Positions 1 through 11,108 of a stretch of 64,000 bases of DNA are shown piece by piece. The notes under the pieces were generated by a model. The model was given only the letters and a program-made list of their open reading frames with translations, was not told where the DNA came from and ran no database searches. The position numbers and the translations under genes are program-made. How positions within the stretch are numbered: the first letter of the stretch is position 1; every line of letters begins with the position of its first letter. The DNA comes from Neoscytalidium dimidiatum. Lineage: Eukaryota > Ascomycota > Dothideomycetes > Botryosphaeriales > Botryosphaeriaceae. The stretch covers positions 3,038,001 to 3,102,000 of the forward strand of contig CM074696.1 of assembly GCA_037367355.1 (NCBI GenBank), written 5' to 3'.

Positions 1-309
1 CCTCCCTGATGGCGCAGCAGTTTCAAAGTCGTTCCCTGGATGCCAAGCAAGGTGTGTTTAACTCTAGTTTGACGTCGTGCGAAGGAAGCCTGCTGCTCAC
101 GTCTGTTTTCCTACTTGCGTATTGGATGGGCGAAGTAACTATAATGAACAGATGGTATCAATTTCCATCGTAGGTCGTAGCTAACTAAAATATGATGATT
201 CCTCCTCCTTCAACTCTCATTGAGACTTGTGTCTATTGGATCAGGTCGGACATCGGTAGGCAACAGTCCAAAACCTTCCCTAATTCCGCAGGCCGGACAG
301 GCTGGTTGC
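1..309. other. 3' flank of the Egh16-like gene, no gene seen
   Basis: No reading frame that looks like a gene and no RNA gene are visible. The stretch lies downstream of the minus-strand Egh16-like gene and probably contains its 3' untranslated region. A gene entering from the left edge cannot be excluded. Confidence 0.5.
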
Positions 310-1423
310 TCAAGCAGTGGTGTCGAACTTGACACGGCGCTTGAGCTTCTCAGTCTTGCGTTCCTCTTCATCCTCAGCCTCATTCTCAGCGTCCGCAGCA
401 TCAGCGGCGGCAGAGTCCGCCTGGCCTTCAGCGGTCTGGTTGTCCCTCTTCTTCTTGTCCCCGGCGTCCTCCTGTGCCTCTTCGGCATCTGCAGCAGCAG
501 AATCAGCTGCACCAGCTGCGGATTGTCCGGTAGCACCAGTGCCTGCGGTTCCAGCACCTGCGGTTCCAGCTCCAGCGGCCGTACCAGCTCCAGCGGCAGC
601 AGGGGTTGCAGCGGCGGCGGCAGCAGGGGTGGCAGCTCCGGCAGCTCCAGCAGCAGCAGGGGTGGCAGCGGCTCCAGCGGCGCCAGCAGCGCCAGCAGCG
701 CCAGCAGCACCAGCAGCGCTAGCCTGCTGGACGGGAACACACCCACCAAAGGGACCAGCACGAGCGGGATTCTGGCAGCGGACCATGCAGACATTCTTCT
801 GGCCCGCGACGGTGCCCGTGCAACTCATGCCAGCGGGCATGTCAGCGACGAGGGTCTATGACGCATCAGTGTGGCATTCTGGTAGTGGATGGCTGGGAGA
901 TTTACGAAGTCGGTGACCGAACCGTCCCTGTTACGGCCCCTTTGATTGCCTGGAACGTTCTGGGCGACGTTGATCTGAGTCCACTGGGTGCCGGTTCCGG
1001 TGGCATCCATCATGCAAGTGTACGGGCCAGCGCCGTCAGAGTTGACCTGGTGGAGAGTCATCATCAATTGACCACCGGCGTTGACCTGAGGCAGGGTGCC
1101 GCCGCTTGTCGCAAGAACCTGGGCGGTGCCAGACTCGGCATCATTGGTTCCAGCACCAATGGTCTCACCGCAGGTGTCAGCGGCATCACCACGGAAACGA
1201 GTGGAGTCGGCCTGGAAGGGATTGCGGCCGGTGCCATCACGAGGAGTACTGCCGACGACTGCGGATGGTTAGAGAAGGTGGATCAACGCGAGTGTCGACA
1301 CATACTTCCAATGGCAGAGCCATTTCCACCGGCATCACCCTGAGCACGGATGATGGCGGCGTGACCGGCCACGAGCGGGCCGAAGGCGCAGATGCTAGCG
1401 GTTGCAATGGCGGAGAAACGCAT
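310..1423 (-). CDS. Secreted Egh16-like protein (Gas1/MAS family, DUF3129)
   Basis: Three exons (1306-1423, 906-1258, 310-855) joined by introns of 47 and 50 bp give 338 residues. A signal peptide of about 20 residues (core [16 protein letters not shown]) is followed directly by His21. The conserved core, about residues 21-170, carries [12 protein letters not shown], a [16 protein letters not shown] block, [14 protein letters not shown] and paired cysteines near MSCTG, NVCMVRC and GGCVP. This pattern matches the Egh16/Gas1 family, first described from appressorium-stage transcripts of plant pathogens (family knowledge). The rest is an Ala/Gly/Pro/Thr low-complexity tail of about 60 residues and then a mixed acidic/basic segment. 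The second splice fuses TDF to [10 protein letters not shown] in frame. A TATA-like box lies about 220 bp upstream. The biochemical role is unknown; see the finding on a possible His-brace. Confidence 0.9.
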
Positions 1424-2796
1424 CTTGGTGGTAGGAGGGGAGGTATGAATTAAAGAACAAGCTAAAGATGAGCAAAGAAGACGATTAGGTGATCCTGCCG
1501 GCAGGTACCGTGATTACCAATTAGCTGAGAGAAGAGAAGTAAGTAGAAGACCTTGCAAAGGCTTCGGGAGAGGCGTGCAATGGCGAGGAGATGAGGTGGA
1601 TTGAGCTGATGTCGAGGCTACTGAGGCGGCCGGCAGGGAGTTTTATATTCCCTTGGACGAAGCCCAAGACGGCACACGGCACGCGCAAGCGAAGTCGATA
1701 TGGACAACTCTGGCATCTTCCAAGCCGGACGTGGTTGAGATCCGGCAGCAGCCAACTGTCGTACCATGTTCGGCGAACTGGACGGTACGACAGGACTGAT
1801 ACCGGAAGGCGGTTTCGGCGGGGCAGGCGGTGGGCGCAGCGCGACGAATCAGCAGACGGGCGGATGTGTGCAAACCGAGCACAAACACAGCTGAGGCGGA
1901 GGAGAGCAAACTGGGCTCGCGGGAGATGCGCCAGGCAGCGCTTGGCGTTGCCTCATTGCTGCCCCGGCTAACGCTTAGCAGAGCTTGGCGGTGTCCCACG
2001 AAAGCTTGTGAGACCGCAATGAGGCGCCTGCTCGCCAAACACCTCGCCGCCTGCTCCACGACTGCCCAATCCGGCACTGCCACACGAAACCTGTCCAGTC
2101 TCCATCCACCTCCCCCCGCTGCATCGCCACACGCGCCATTCTTGATCCGGCCCGCCTGCAAACGCCCCGAGCCTCCTCGACGCCCCCTCTGCTCCACTCC
2201 TCCCCGACACCACGAAGCACTGGCCTTCTCCGGCACGGCATCGTACCGGCCCTTCACGTGCGATCGTCGACGGCTCAACGTCTTCGCACCGCATACTGTT
2301 CCCGCTGTCCGCGCGAGAGAAACAGGCGTGCCATGCGGCTGTTGCTACCTCGAAGTGCTTGTCAGACCCGGGTGTCCATGGATCGTTACGCCCGAAGCTG
2401 CTGCTCTTGCTCGCGCCATCGTTTCCGTCTTGTCTGCAAGCTCTCCCCGTCTGTTCAGTGCCAAGGCCTCTCCGACGATCATGCCTGATGATCCGCAAAA
2501 ATAGAACTAGCCACCACTTGGCACACCCCATAGCCGCCTTTCTATAGCTGTTCCACGCGCCGGATGTGTCCGCCGCTAAACCTCTTCACTACCAGCTAGG
2601 CGAGCGTCCAGGATGGGCCAGCTAACTTTCCGGAACATGTTGTGTTGGAGCTCGCTCGTCTCCACCAACCCTGGCCTCTTGACCAGCCCCAGTATTCGTG
2701 CAACCCTCGTGACAGAGTGTCGACAACCGTGGCAACCGTCACGCGGTGTGAGAAAATCCATGTAAAACGTGAATTCTAAAGCGAGCTCAACTTCGT
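1424..2796. other. Intergenic: promoter of the Egh16-like gene and 3' flank of GPI8
   Basis: Apart from the TATA-like box I see no gene. The middle part (about 1.9-2.5 kb) is GC-rich and so stays open in several frames on both strands. None of those frames has recognisable motifs or splice-supported continuity. Confidence 0.6.
1641..1647 (-). promoter_or_regulatory. TATA-like box of the Egh16-like gene
   Basis: Read on the minus strand this is TATAAAA, about 218 bp before the start codon of the Egh16-like gene and in the expected direction. A TATA box suits a strongly regulated secreted protein gene. The transcription start is not visible, so the call rests on motif and distance only. Confidence 0.45.
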
Positions 2797-4034
2797 TTAG
2801 GACTCCAGCCAGGTTCCGGCTGCCCAAAGACCGGCAATGCCTATGGCCGCTGACAGACCGATCATCTGCTTGCCCCACCCATCGTCCCGCTCGACCTTGG
2901 CTGCACCCTCAAACCTCTTCGCATTCTCTGGCTCGACCGATGCCTCCTGCTTGTCAACACCTGCGCCATATGCCGCCACCGTCTCGCTCTGGTTGGCTTT
3001 CCGCTTGGCAGTTTCGATCACCCTGCTCAAGTACTCCAACTCTTCCTGGAGCTTAGACTCGTTGCGTCCTACACCATCGACTTCCACATTCTGGACGTTG
3101 CCGAAGAAATCCATGACTAGCCTCTCCCTGGCAGCCTTTTCTCCACCTTCGAAGAGGTCATACCTGACGCCGGGATGGCTGTGGATCTTAGCCTCGTCAT
3201 AGCTGTCGAACAGGTCGCCTAAGGTTAGCTTCGACGATGGGTCCTTGACCTGCGTCTCCAGAAACTCGAGGTTATAGTAGGTATAGCGATCAATAACGGC
3301 GACCCCCACGTCGTTGTCTGCATGGTGCGAGTAGGAGGATTGATCGATCTCCGAAGAACCGGTGGCGATGATGTTGGGCGAGTAGAACTTGCTGTACATG
3401 GTGTTGGCTTGGCACGTGTCAATCATGAAGAGCATCTCGTGGTAGCTGGACAAGCGCGTGTCAGCTTAACTTCACGCTGTCGACATTCATGCCGCGTCGC
3501 CTACCGTTTCTTCTCCCACATCTGCTCGAAGGCGTCGGCGAGGTCGAACGCACTGATTTCTTCGGCGTCTTGGAATTTTAGAAACTCGTTGCCACCATGA
3601 CCGGTCATGTAAACCAGGATGTTGCTCCGGTCGTCAGTCAAGAGGCGCTTGCTGCGCGGCATGTCTTCCCCCACGCGGTCCGTCATAAGACGTATGAAGT
3701 TCTCCACCGTTACCTCGTATCCACGATAGTCCACCTCTATGTTGTCACCGTACAGGTCAAGCGCGCGGTCCGCGTTATTGTACACCGTGCCGGGGAACGC
3801 GTTGCGCGGGTTGCAGGCCATATCGTCGGGAAGCATGAGGATAATTTGCGAGTCGGGAATCCCGAGCCGTTTGACGGTACGATAGACAGAAAGCACATTG
3901 GCGAGATGGCGATAGTTGAACCAGAAACGAGACGTTGACACCAAGACGGCCCAGTTGGACGTGTGCTCGGCCCAAGAGAGCGGTGCCAGGAGGCACACGT
4001 TGATGAGCAGAGAGGTAATGCTGAACGGATGCAT
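2797..4034 (-). CDS. GPI8: GPI-anchor transamidase catalytic subunit (GPI8/PIG-K)
   Basis: Two exons (3505-4034 and 2797-3445, intron 59 bp) encode 392 residues, normal for the family. The product is the caspase-like (C13) endopeptidase of the ER GPI-transamidase complex, which cuts the C-terminal signal of precursor proteins and transfers them to preformed GPI. A signal peptide ([22 protein letters not shown]) precedes the [17 protein letters not shown] block. The catalytic dyad is visible as His146 in MTGHGG and Cys188 in MIDTCQA; the 42-residue spacing fits the family. The splice restores KKRYHEMLF across the intron. A hydrophobic segment near the C-terminus ([18 protein letters not shown]) is the expected membrane anchor. 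The next gene, on the same strand, is separated by about 500 bp. Confidence 0.97.
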
Positions 4035-4531
4035 GTTGCCAAGCTCAAGAATACAGCCGGAAGGATTCTATGCCATGGAGCGCGAGGAACAGGTGGGCAG
4101 GAGTGTTGCTGGAGAGCTCCTGTACGGGGCGCAGTCGCTATGTTTCTTGCGGGAATGCTGTCAGCGCGCGTTGCTTGGTAAGCCGACCGACCGCGCTACA
4201 CGTGACCAACGCCGAACTCCGAGGATGAAGATTCATTACATTGTTGCTTCCACCTTCATAACCATATTTTGCACGGGAATCGTCTGGTGTCTTCCTTGTC
4301 ATCAGGGTATCAAGCCATGAGATGTGAAGAAGATGCGCTAAAAGTGAACAAAAGACATAAACAGAAGAATGAACTGCCGAAACTTCTACTGATGCCGTTG
4401 TGCATTATGCAACCTTTCCGGGCATCCATCAGGATGCAAAAGTTGGAAAACGCTCCCAAACGCCAACGCTCTATTAGGATAGCCCCACCCAGTCCATGAT
4501 GTTACATTATTTTTTCCAACTTTCCGATGTC
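4035..4531. other. Intergenic between GPI8 and the histidine phosphatase gene
   Basis: About 500 bp holding the GPI8 promoter and the 3' flank of the next minus-strand gene. No TATA box, RNA gene or further coding segment is evident. Confidence 0.6.
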
Positions 4532-6607
4532 TCAGCCGTCCCGTTCATTGACTGTCCATCGCCTTTTTGGCCCTCTCTCCCTCTCCGTGCGCGCTCCTGA
4601 TGGCACAGAACCCCAGAGCCCATGCTGGCTCATCGATTTTCCAATCGTTGGAGGTAGTGGGGCAATATTGTCCGCGGCTTCTTCCTTCTCCGGAGAGTCC
4701 TTCTGGTTCTCCTTCTCTGTCGCATTACCATTCTCTGTTGCCTCAAAGTTCAACAAGAAATCGGCGCTCGGACCGTTGGCCGTCTCGGGTTCCGTTTCTT
4801 CTTTGGGCGCTGGCTTGCTCCATAACCCTGTCGACGGTCCAAGGCTTGGACTGCTGGGTGTGTGGCGTCCGGGACTGGGGGTGTAACTTCTCGTAAGGGA
4901 GTGAATGGTCGTGCTGCGTCTAATGCTGCCCAAAGAACTGCTCGTCCGACGCCCTATTTCTCCCACGTTGTCGATTGGGCTTCCTGCAGCAGCATGCGCC
5001 CCGTAACGCCGTCGGAAATCACTCATCTGGTCAAGCGCTCCGTCTGCCAAAAGCCCAGGTCTAGCAGGATCAGCACCAACACGCAAATGCTCCGTAGATG
5101 CGACGATGACGATCTCGTATTCTTCCGCCAAGACATTCTCAAGGCCAGATCTCCGACGCTCATTCATGGGAGAAGGAGTGCGGCTCACAGTTTCCGGAGC
5201 CTGCTGAGGCGGGTCATCCTTCTTGACTGCCATAGTGAGCGATGCCATGCCAACATCAAGCAGGACCGGCTGGTTGGTCAAAGCGCCAATCAAAGCATTG
5301 CAGCCAGCTCCGTGCGTGACTAGCACCAACACGAGCTCTTCTTCCTCGTCCTCCTCCGCCACGTCAACGACCGCCTCGTCAGGATGACCTCCGGGGCCAT
5401 GCTCCTTGTACCAAGACACCATTTTGGTCAAACCACGTCGAAAGCGCTTGTGCATAGCGCTCCACTCTTCGCCGTACTCACCACCGTCACCCCAGTCCTG
5501 TGGCTCGCGCATGCTATCCCATTGGTAGTCGATATCTACGCAGGCATCGCGAGCGTGGGCGACATAGCCTCGGGGAATTGGCTCTGCAGGAGAAATGGCA
5601 TAGGACGGAACTGGGGCCCTGTAGATGCCGGCATCGGACTTTGTGTTAGTGGGAATGGCTGTGTCACGCTTGCGGCTTGCCCGGCTGGCAGCACTTGAGG
5701 CGCTGCCTTGGCTGCTTGCTCTATCACGCAGAGGTAGAGCTTGAGCAAGGCTGCTCAGACCTGATAGCGAACCTCCGGTGGCACTGAAGCTATTCGCAGC
5801 GCCGGCAGCTCGATCAGAACCCCAACCGCCTGGAAAGTTTCCTGAACCCTGCGAAGAATTGGGGCGAGCATCTATGTACTCGCCGCGGCGGAGCAGGTCG
5901 GCCTTGGCGCCGGCGACCATCATGGTGGAATTTGGAGGAGGGGTGATCAAATCGAAGTAGTCAGGCGAGAGCCATTCGCCCAGGAAAGCGTCGACACGCA
6001 AGGTCGTCTTCTGAATACCCTTTCTTTTGAGCGCTTTGCTTAGCACGTTGCGGGTTGGATCATCCTCAGGTTCAGGGATGGCTTTGGGCCCAGGCGAGCG
6101 CTCGGAGCCGCGGCCGTTCAGAGTGGTGGAATGCAGAGATGCGCGGCGGCGGGGCGAGCTGCTACGGGAACGCGAGGCAGGCGGTGAATCTTGATACTGG
6201 GCTATGCCGGCGCTGATGGCGACGGCTGTCTGAATACAGCGAAGGAACGGGGAACTGTGAATTATGATCTTGTGTTTACGCTTGCGACGGCCGCCAGGGC
6301 TGTGAGAAGCGCGTTGGTCGAGACCGGCATCCAAACTGTTGCTCCTGCTGTGTGAAGCCGGGGAGGGGACGTCGCCGTCCTCACGGGCGTGCAGCAGGCT
6401 CGCTATGCGAGTTCCGAGAGCGCGCGACTGAGTCCATCCGCCGTAGGTTAGCGGAGGGTCGTAGGGCGTGGGGGAGGTGAGGTGCCATGTCTTGTCGGCG
6501 GCGTCGAGGCGGGCGCCGTGCCTGGAGCGGGTTAGCAGTGGGCGGGCTTGGACGAGAAGGTGTCAGACTTGCCTCGCAATGATTATGACGGCGGGAGCGC
6601 GAGGCAT
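4532..6607 (-). CDS. Histidine phosphatase (phosphoglycerate-mutase fold) family protein
   Basis: A 35-nt first exon (6573-6607) joins 4532-6521 across a 51-bp intron with a GC donor (AG then GCAAGT), giving 674 residues. The splice creates the phosphatase signature RHG (residues 12-14) in MPRAPAVIIIARHGARLD. Further blocks are YGGWTQSRALG, IIIHSSPFLRCIQTA (about residue 100), GEWLSPDYF and VLVTHGAGCNAL with a second His near residue 415, as expected for the branch-2-like PGM fold. Between and after these lie long Ser/Arg/Pro-rich disordered inserts. Family members are phosphatases acting on small phosphates or phosphoproteins; the substrate here is unknown. The gene is about 2 kb away from its upstream neighbour, so it has its own promoter. 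Confidence 0.88.
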
Positions 6608-8852
6608 GTTGAAGAGGGCGTGGGCTGGGCGGCAGCGGATGTCGCGGTGGGAATCAGCTTGGCTTCTGCGGGCCGTGCGGTGGCATTGGGAGGCTTTCAG
6701 GCGTCCGCGGGCGGCTCACGGCGGGGTGCGGCCAGGCGGGCAACGAGGCTTGGGCGTGGTGCAAGAGATGCGGAGGGCGCGCAAGGTGTTGAGTGCTGGA
6801 GGTCGAGGGCGTGGAGGTGAGGAGAAAGCAGCCCCGCCCGTTGTCTGCGGCCGCTTTCATTAGAGAGGTATTTTCCACATTTTTGCACTAGCCACGCCGT
6901 GACGCAAGAGGTGTGGCCGTTAAGCTTTCAGGGTCTGCGCCCGTGTCCCCAGCTCAACCACTCACCCACTGCCCGCCAGCCTCTCTGCGCCCGCCGTGTG
7001 CGCTCCGGTGCGCTGTGTGCTCCTCGCATGCTGGCCTGCGGCTGGAGTTCGTCGCGGCGCTGGTGTCGGCCGACGTTGCTGTCAGCAACTCCATAGTCGT
7101 GTCCGCCATCGTCGTGCGTTCACGCCTCTCCACATCTGGTAGCTGGAGCGCTCCCTGTCCCCAGCTACCGCATTGTTGTCCCCACTCATGCACCCCTCCT
7201 CTAGTTAGTCGCAGCACCCTCTGTGCGGCCAGCCACACAGTGTGTTCCACTGTTTATGCCGCTGGGCACATTATTACACCAATCGCACCAACGTCCACAT
7301 GTCCATCTTTCTGTGCACCTTGGCCGACCCGTTTTCCTGGCTAAGATTGCGCCCATCAATTCGGCCTCTCGTTCACGCTCCTCGTTTGCGCCGGAAATAC
7401 AAACTCGATATTGGTCTTCTCTCGCTAGAAAGCTCTGTATGGAGCTGTGCCCTGGTGAATGGCCTAAAAATGATCGATTGCCAGACATTTGGACCGCTCA
7501 CTATCCTGTGAGGCGCTTGAATGGATGGATGCTCCAAGTTCTTTGAGAAGGCAGCTTGCTTGCTGAGACCCATGAGGCTTTCCTGAACCTCTGTGGGTAC
7601 CTGATCCATAACGATGGTTTAGGCGCCCGCGGGGTCTCACCGGTTTCCGGCACGTCTACGAACCCGAGCTTGTAGAGGCGGCACAATCTGGATCGCGGAG
7701 CATCGTCTCATGATTGGATCACGGGGTCATGCATGTGCTTGCCAATTTCATGACGCAAGCACTCGTCATACGGGACGCCGTACGCCGTGAAGCAGAGAAG
7801 TATATGAATCTGGACGTCAGACAGCATTTCCAGGCTTTTGAGTAAACGACCGATGCTTTCTATGGTGCTCTGGGTAGCGTCGGAAGGATGATTCGCCCAT
7901 TCAGGATCAGTTCATTGAATCAAAAGAAGCGTCAGGGACGCAAATGCCGGCAATAATCTTGAAAGATGAGTCACGAATTCGCAATGGTGTGGGATTGAGA
8001 TATGTGAATGATGCCTAACGACGGACAGCTAGCGCGATCGTTGCCCCTCGGAAGGTGATAGTGACGGGTGACGCCGCTGCCAAGATACATGTTTGGAGGT
8101 GAGATGCAAATGCCAGGAAGTAGGAGATCTAGACCATAACAGATACCCGCGACGAAAAGACAGCCACCAGTTCATTTTGCGTGGGTAGCTCAAACGTAAC
8201 CTACTCATCCGATGGGAGGATTTGACATCAGTTTGCACCGTTATACTTCTCTGGTTAACGTGTTTTAGTCAGGGAGTTGGGAGGAAGCGCATGGGATAAT
8301 GACGGAGACAAAAATGTGGCTTTGATGGTTGAGAGCAATGGCTGTCGACGTCATCGTTTTCGGCGAGCGTCATGCAGAATTCCGACTGGCCGGTGTCTGT
8401 CCTTCGCAAGTCGAAGTTGCGAAGCTGATATTCTGGGTGTTAGGTAGCAGGGTTCGTGGGAAGGAGGGGACCGCTAGTGGGATACGATGTTGCGGGAGAG
8501 GGCCGAGAATGAGGGCTGATGTGAGCTGCAGATGGATTGAACGTCATCGGCTGATTGGAAGGCGTGCAGATGCAGGCGTTTGAGCGAGCCGCATGACGGC
8601 GCAGGCGTGTGTTGTCGCGCTTGCGGGGCGGCGCGGGCGGCGATCTCGTCGCGGCCGCTGCTCGAACAACACATCCTCAGTTCACGAATCAGACACTGGT
8701 CTCTCTGCCCAAAATCCACCCGGCCGCCCCATCACCGCTTCCGCGCGCCTTGCCACGCCTCCGCTCCAGCGCGGCGCCCACGAATAATGCCGTTCCCGAC
8801 ATTCAAAGTCTCGTCATCGCGCTCTTGACCGTCGCTCTCTCAGCATCCATCC
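6608..8852. other. Gene-poor 2.2-kb interval, divergent promoters
   Basis: The interval separates the minus-strand phosphatase gene from the plus-strand conserved gene, so it should contain both promoters. Several open frames of 60-140 codons exist on both strands but overlap each other and show no motif, no signal peptide and no splice-supported extension. No tRNA-like cloverleaf was noticed. Confidence 0.55.
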
Positions 8853-9654
8853 ATGCCCGTCTCAAGCTGTATGGACTCGGACGCTACGCCTAGCTGCGCC
8901 ATCTGCGGCAGCCCAGCCCCGCGCGGTCAGGAGTGCCCATGCGAGGCTGAGCGCCTTGAGCTTGCCGTCAAGCAGGCTGAGGCTCGTGCTATGGAATCTC
9001 GTCTCCACGAAATCAGGTTAACCGTCCTTTCCACCCATACTCCCAAATCGCTGCTGACTCGGGTCCAGAGACTGGGTCATAAGCCACGCTCGCGCCCACA
9101 TCCTTCAGCTCTTTGAACGTTTGAGCTCTGCCCGCCGCGCCGCCCATACCGCCTACCTATCCTCGCTCCCGTTCTACTCCATATACGTCCAGTATGGCGG
9201 GCAGCCCCCCTTACATCCTACCGCCCTTCACCAGTTGCAGGCCCAGATCGCCGAGGCACATGCTGAGTTGAAGCGCGGCATCGATGCTGATTGGCGAGCC
9301 TCGGTCTTGCGATATCCAGAGGTCCTCGACTACTTCTATGGTTTAGTTGGCCTACACCTGCCTAGCGAAAGGGATCCGAGCGTTGCGCGTCCGCCCTTTG
9401 CCGCCGCCGGCTACGCCGACCAAGGCTTTGAGGGAGGCAGGAGAGGGAAAGGCACGAAGAAGGGCAGGATTCGAGCAGAAGCACCACCTCCGCCCGAACC
9501 ACCTGCTGAGTGGCCTGTTGGTCGACGAAGGGATCCCGGGGCTTACATGGCTACGATGGGAAGGTATCGTGGCCCTCCAGGAGCGCCCACACCTCCGATT
9601 ATCCAGCCTCCGCCATTCCCCCCATCACATGACGATCGTGGTTATCTCCATTAA
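8853..9654 (+). CDS. Conserved fungal protein of unknown function
   Basis: Two exons (8853-9016, 9069-9654; intron 52 bp) give 249 residues. The splice joins RLHEIR to DWVISHARAHILQLFERL in frame. The N-terminus has four cysteines, CAICGSPAPRGQECPCE, which could bind a metal. A predicted helical segment rich in Glu/Ala/Lys follows, then YLSSLPFYSIYVQYGGQPP, AELKRGIDADWRASVLRYPEVLDYFYGLV and a Pro/Gly-rich tail. I recognise this as a family that recurs in filamentous ascomycetes without an assigned role. Another Met at residue 6 could be the start. No enzymatic signature is visible. Confidence 0.8.
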
Positions 9655-10082
9655 TATCCCCAACGTCTTCGCTGTTGTCTCCATGAGTAACACTTTTCTG
9701 TCTTTCTCCAAGGAACGAGCTACGAACCGTCACGCCGTCACGCAGATTCTGAATTAATTCCCACTCCAACAGTCGGAGGTACGAACTTGCATGGCGCTCT
9801 CTGCAGAATGAAGAGGCAGGGTATGGACTTTAAAAGATATTCAGAGCATGGCGCTGAATGGAGTCTTGCATTTGTGTAATCGTTAATTTTAGCCACACCT
9901 AGGTCCTCAGCTGAATGTTAATTGCCAATTTGTTCAATGTGGAGCGAAAGTCGAGTCTGTGGAACGAAGCTAAATATGATGAAAGCTGTAGCCACGATGA
10001 TATGCACCAAGAAAAAGACCGCTTTAGGGAAAGATGGGTCAATCTGCAAACCAATATCGTCTTCCATGTATTCTGACATCTT
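9655..10082. other. Convergent 3' flanks
   Basis: Both neighbouring genes point into this 430-bp stretch, so it holds their 3' untranslated regions and ends. It is noticeably AT-rich, and I see nothing else in it. Confidence 0.6.
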
Positions 10083-11108
10083 TCATTCTAGGTAATCACC
10101 GCCCGTCTCCTTGTGAATCAAGTCGAAGAGTGGCTTGGCACTAAACCACCCAGCCTTTGGTGTTCCTACGGTCTTGTAGGTATACGCTGCGTCCTCATTA
10201 TTGATCTTGATAGTTTGGCCACCCCGGCCGGCGGCGGCCGCATCAGCGAGCAGCTGCGCTTTGCAGCACTTCTCCAAGCTGACGAACCTGAAAAAGAAAG
10301 AGGGTTCAGTTGAGTCTTAGAAAAAAAAAAGCTTGTCATTCACGTACCAGAAGACTGCTTCTTCCACCGTCCTTCCGACAGTAAGAAGTCCGTGGTTCTG
10401 CAGAAGAGCGGCTTTCTTATTTCCAAGACATGACGCAATATTCTTTCCCTCTTGCTCGGCGAGGACTATGCCATTGAACGATTCATAGATGACGTGGTCC
10501 TGGTAAAAGGCGCATGCATCTTGCGTGATAATGTCGAGAGGCCTGCCGAGGGTGCAGAAACTTCGACCGTAGACACTGTGGCTGTGCGCCGCAGCATTGA
10601 TCTCCGGACGGGCTTGGTGAATGGCGCTGTGGATCATGAAAGCTGCTGCGTTGAGCAGTTTCACGGGGCCACCATCGATAATCTTTCCCTCTTCGTCGAC
10701 TTGAATGAGATCCGATGCCTTGATGAGCGAGAAGGCCACTCCGAAAGGGTTGACCCAGAAAGTTTTCGGATCTACTGGATCCTGTGCAAAAAGGAGAATT
10801 CGCGTGAGGATGACTGTTGCTTCCGTAGAGAATGGAAGGATACATACACGAATAGTGATGTGCCCGGCCACACCTTCATCAAACCCATATTTCCCAAAAA
10901 TCCTGAAAGCTGCTGCAAGCCTCTCTTTCAGATACTTTCTCTCGGCGTAAGAGTCGTCGAATGTGGGTGGCTTCGGGATAAATAGCTTTCCGTTCTCGGC
11001 CTTCGCAGCGCTCACTCCGGGCTCGTGCGTTGCGGAAGCGGGCTTGTCTTCAGCACCACTGTGAATGGCCGACGGGGGAGACATGGATGCAGTGTTACAA
11101 AGCAGCAT
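10083..11108 (-). CDS. Class II aldolase/adducin domain protein (Mug14-like)
   Basis: Three exons (10848-11108, 10348-10781, 10083-10287; introns 66 and 60 bp) give 299 residues. The fold is that of L-fuculose/rhamnulose aldolases and adducin head domains. Visible blocks are KYGFDEGVAGHITIR joined by splicing to DPVDPKTFWVNPFG, the putative metal ligands His153 and His155 in AAHSHSVYGRSF, and His217 in LLQNHGLLTVG. The second splice produces AVFWFVSLEKCCKAQL. Fungal homologues such as S. pombe Mug14 are cytosolic proteins of unclear substrate. A second Met (residue 9, MSPPSA) is an alternative start. The second intron contains a run of about ten A on the plus strand. Confidence 0.93.

Noticed and set aside
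220..916. Ser- and Ala-rich frames on the plus strand opposite the Egh16-like gene
   Set aside because: They are reverse-strand readings of the Ala/Gly repeat; the minus-strand gene has signal peptide, introns and family motifs.
1643..2504. Overlapping open frames of 180-220 codons on both strands
   Set aside because: They arise in GC-rich promoter sequence, overlap each other, are rich in Arg/Ser/Pro and have no motif or splice support.
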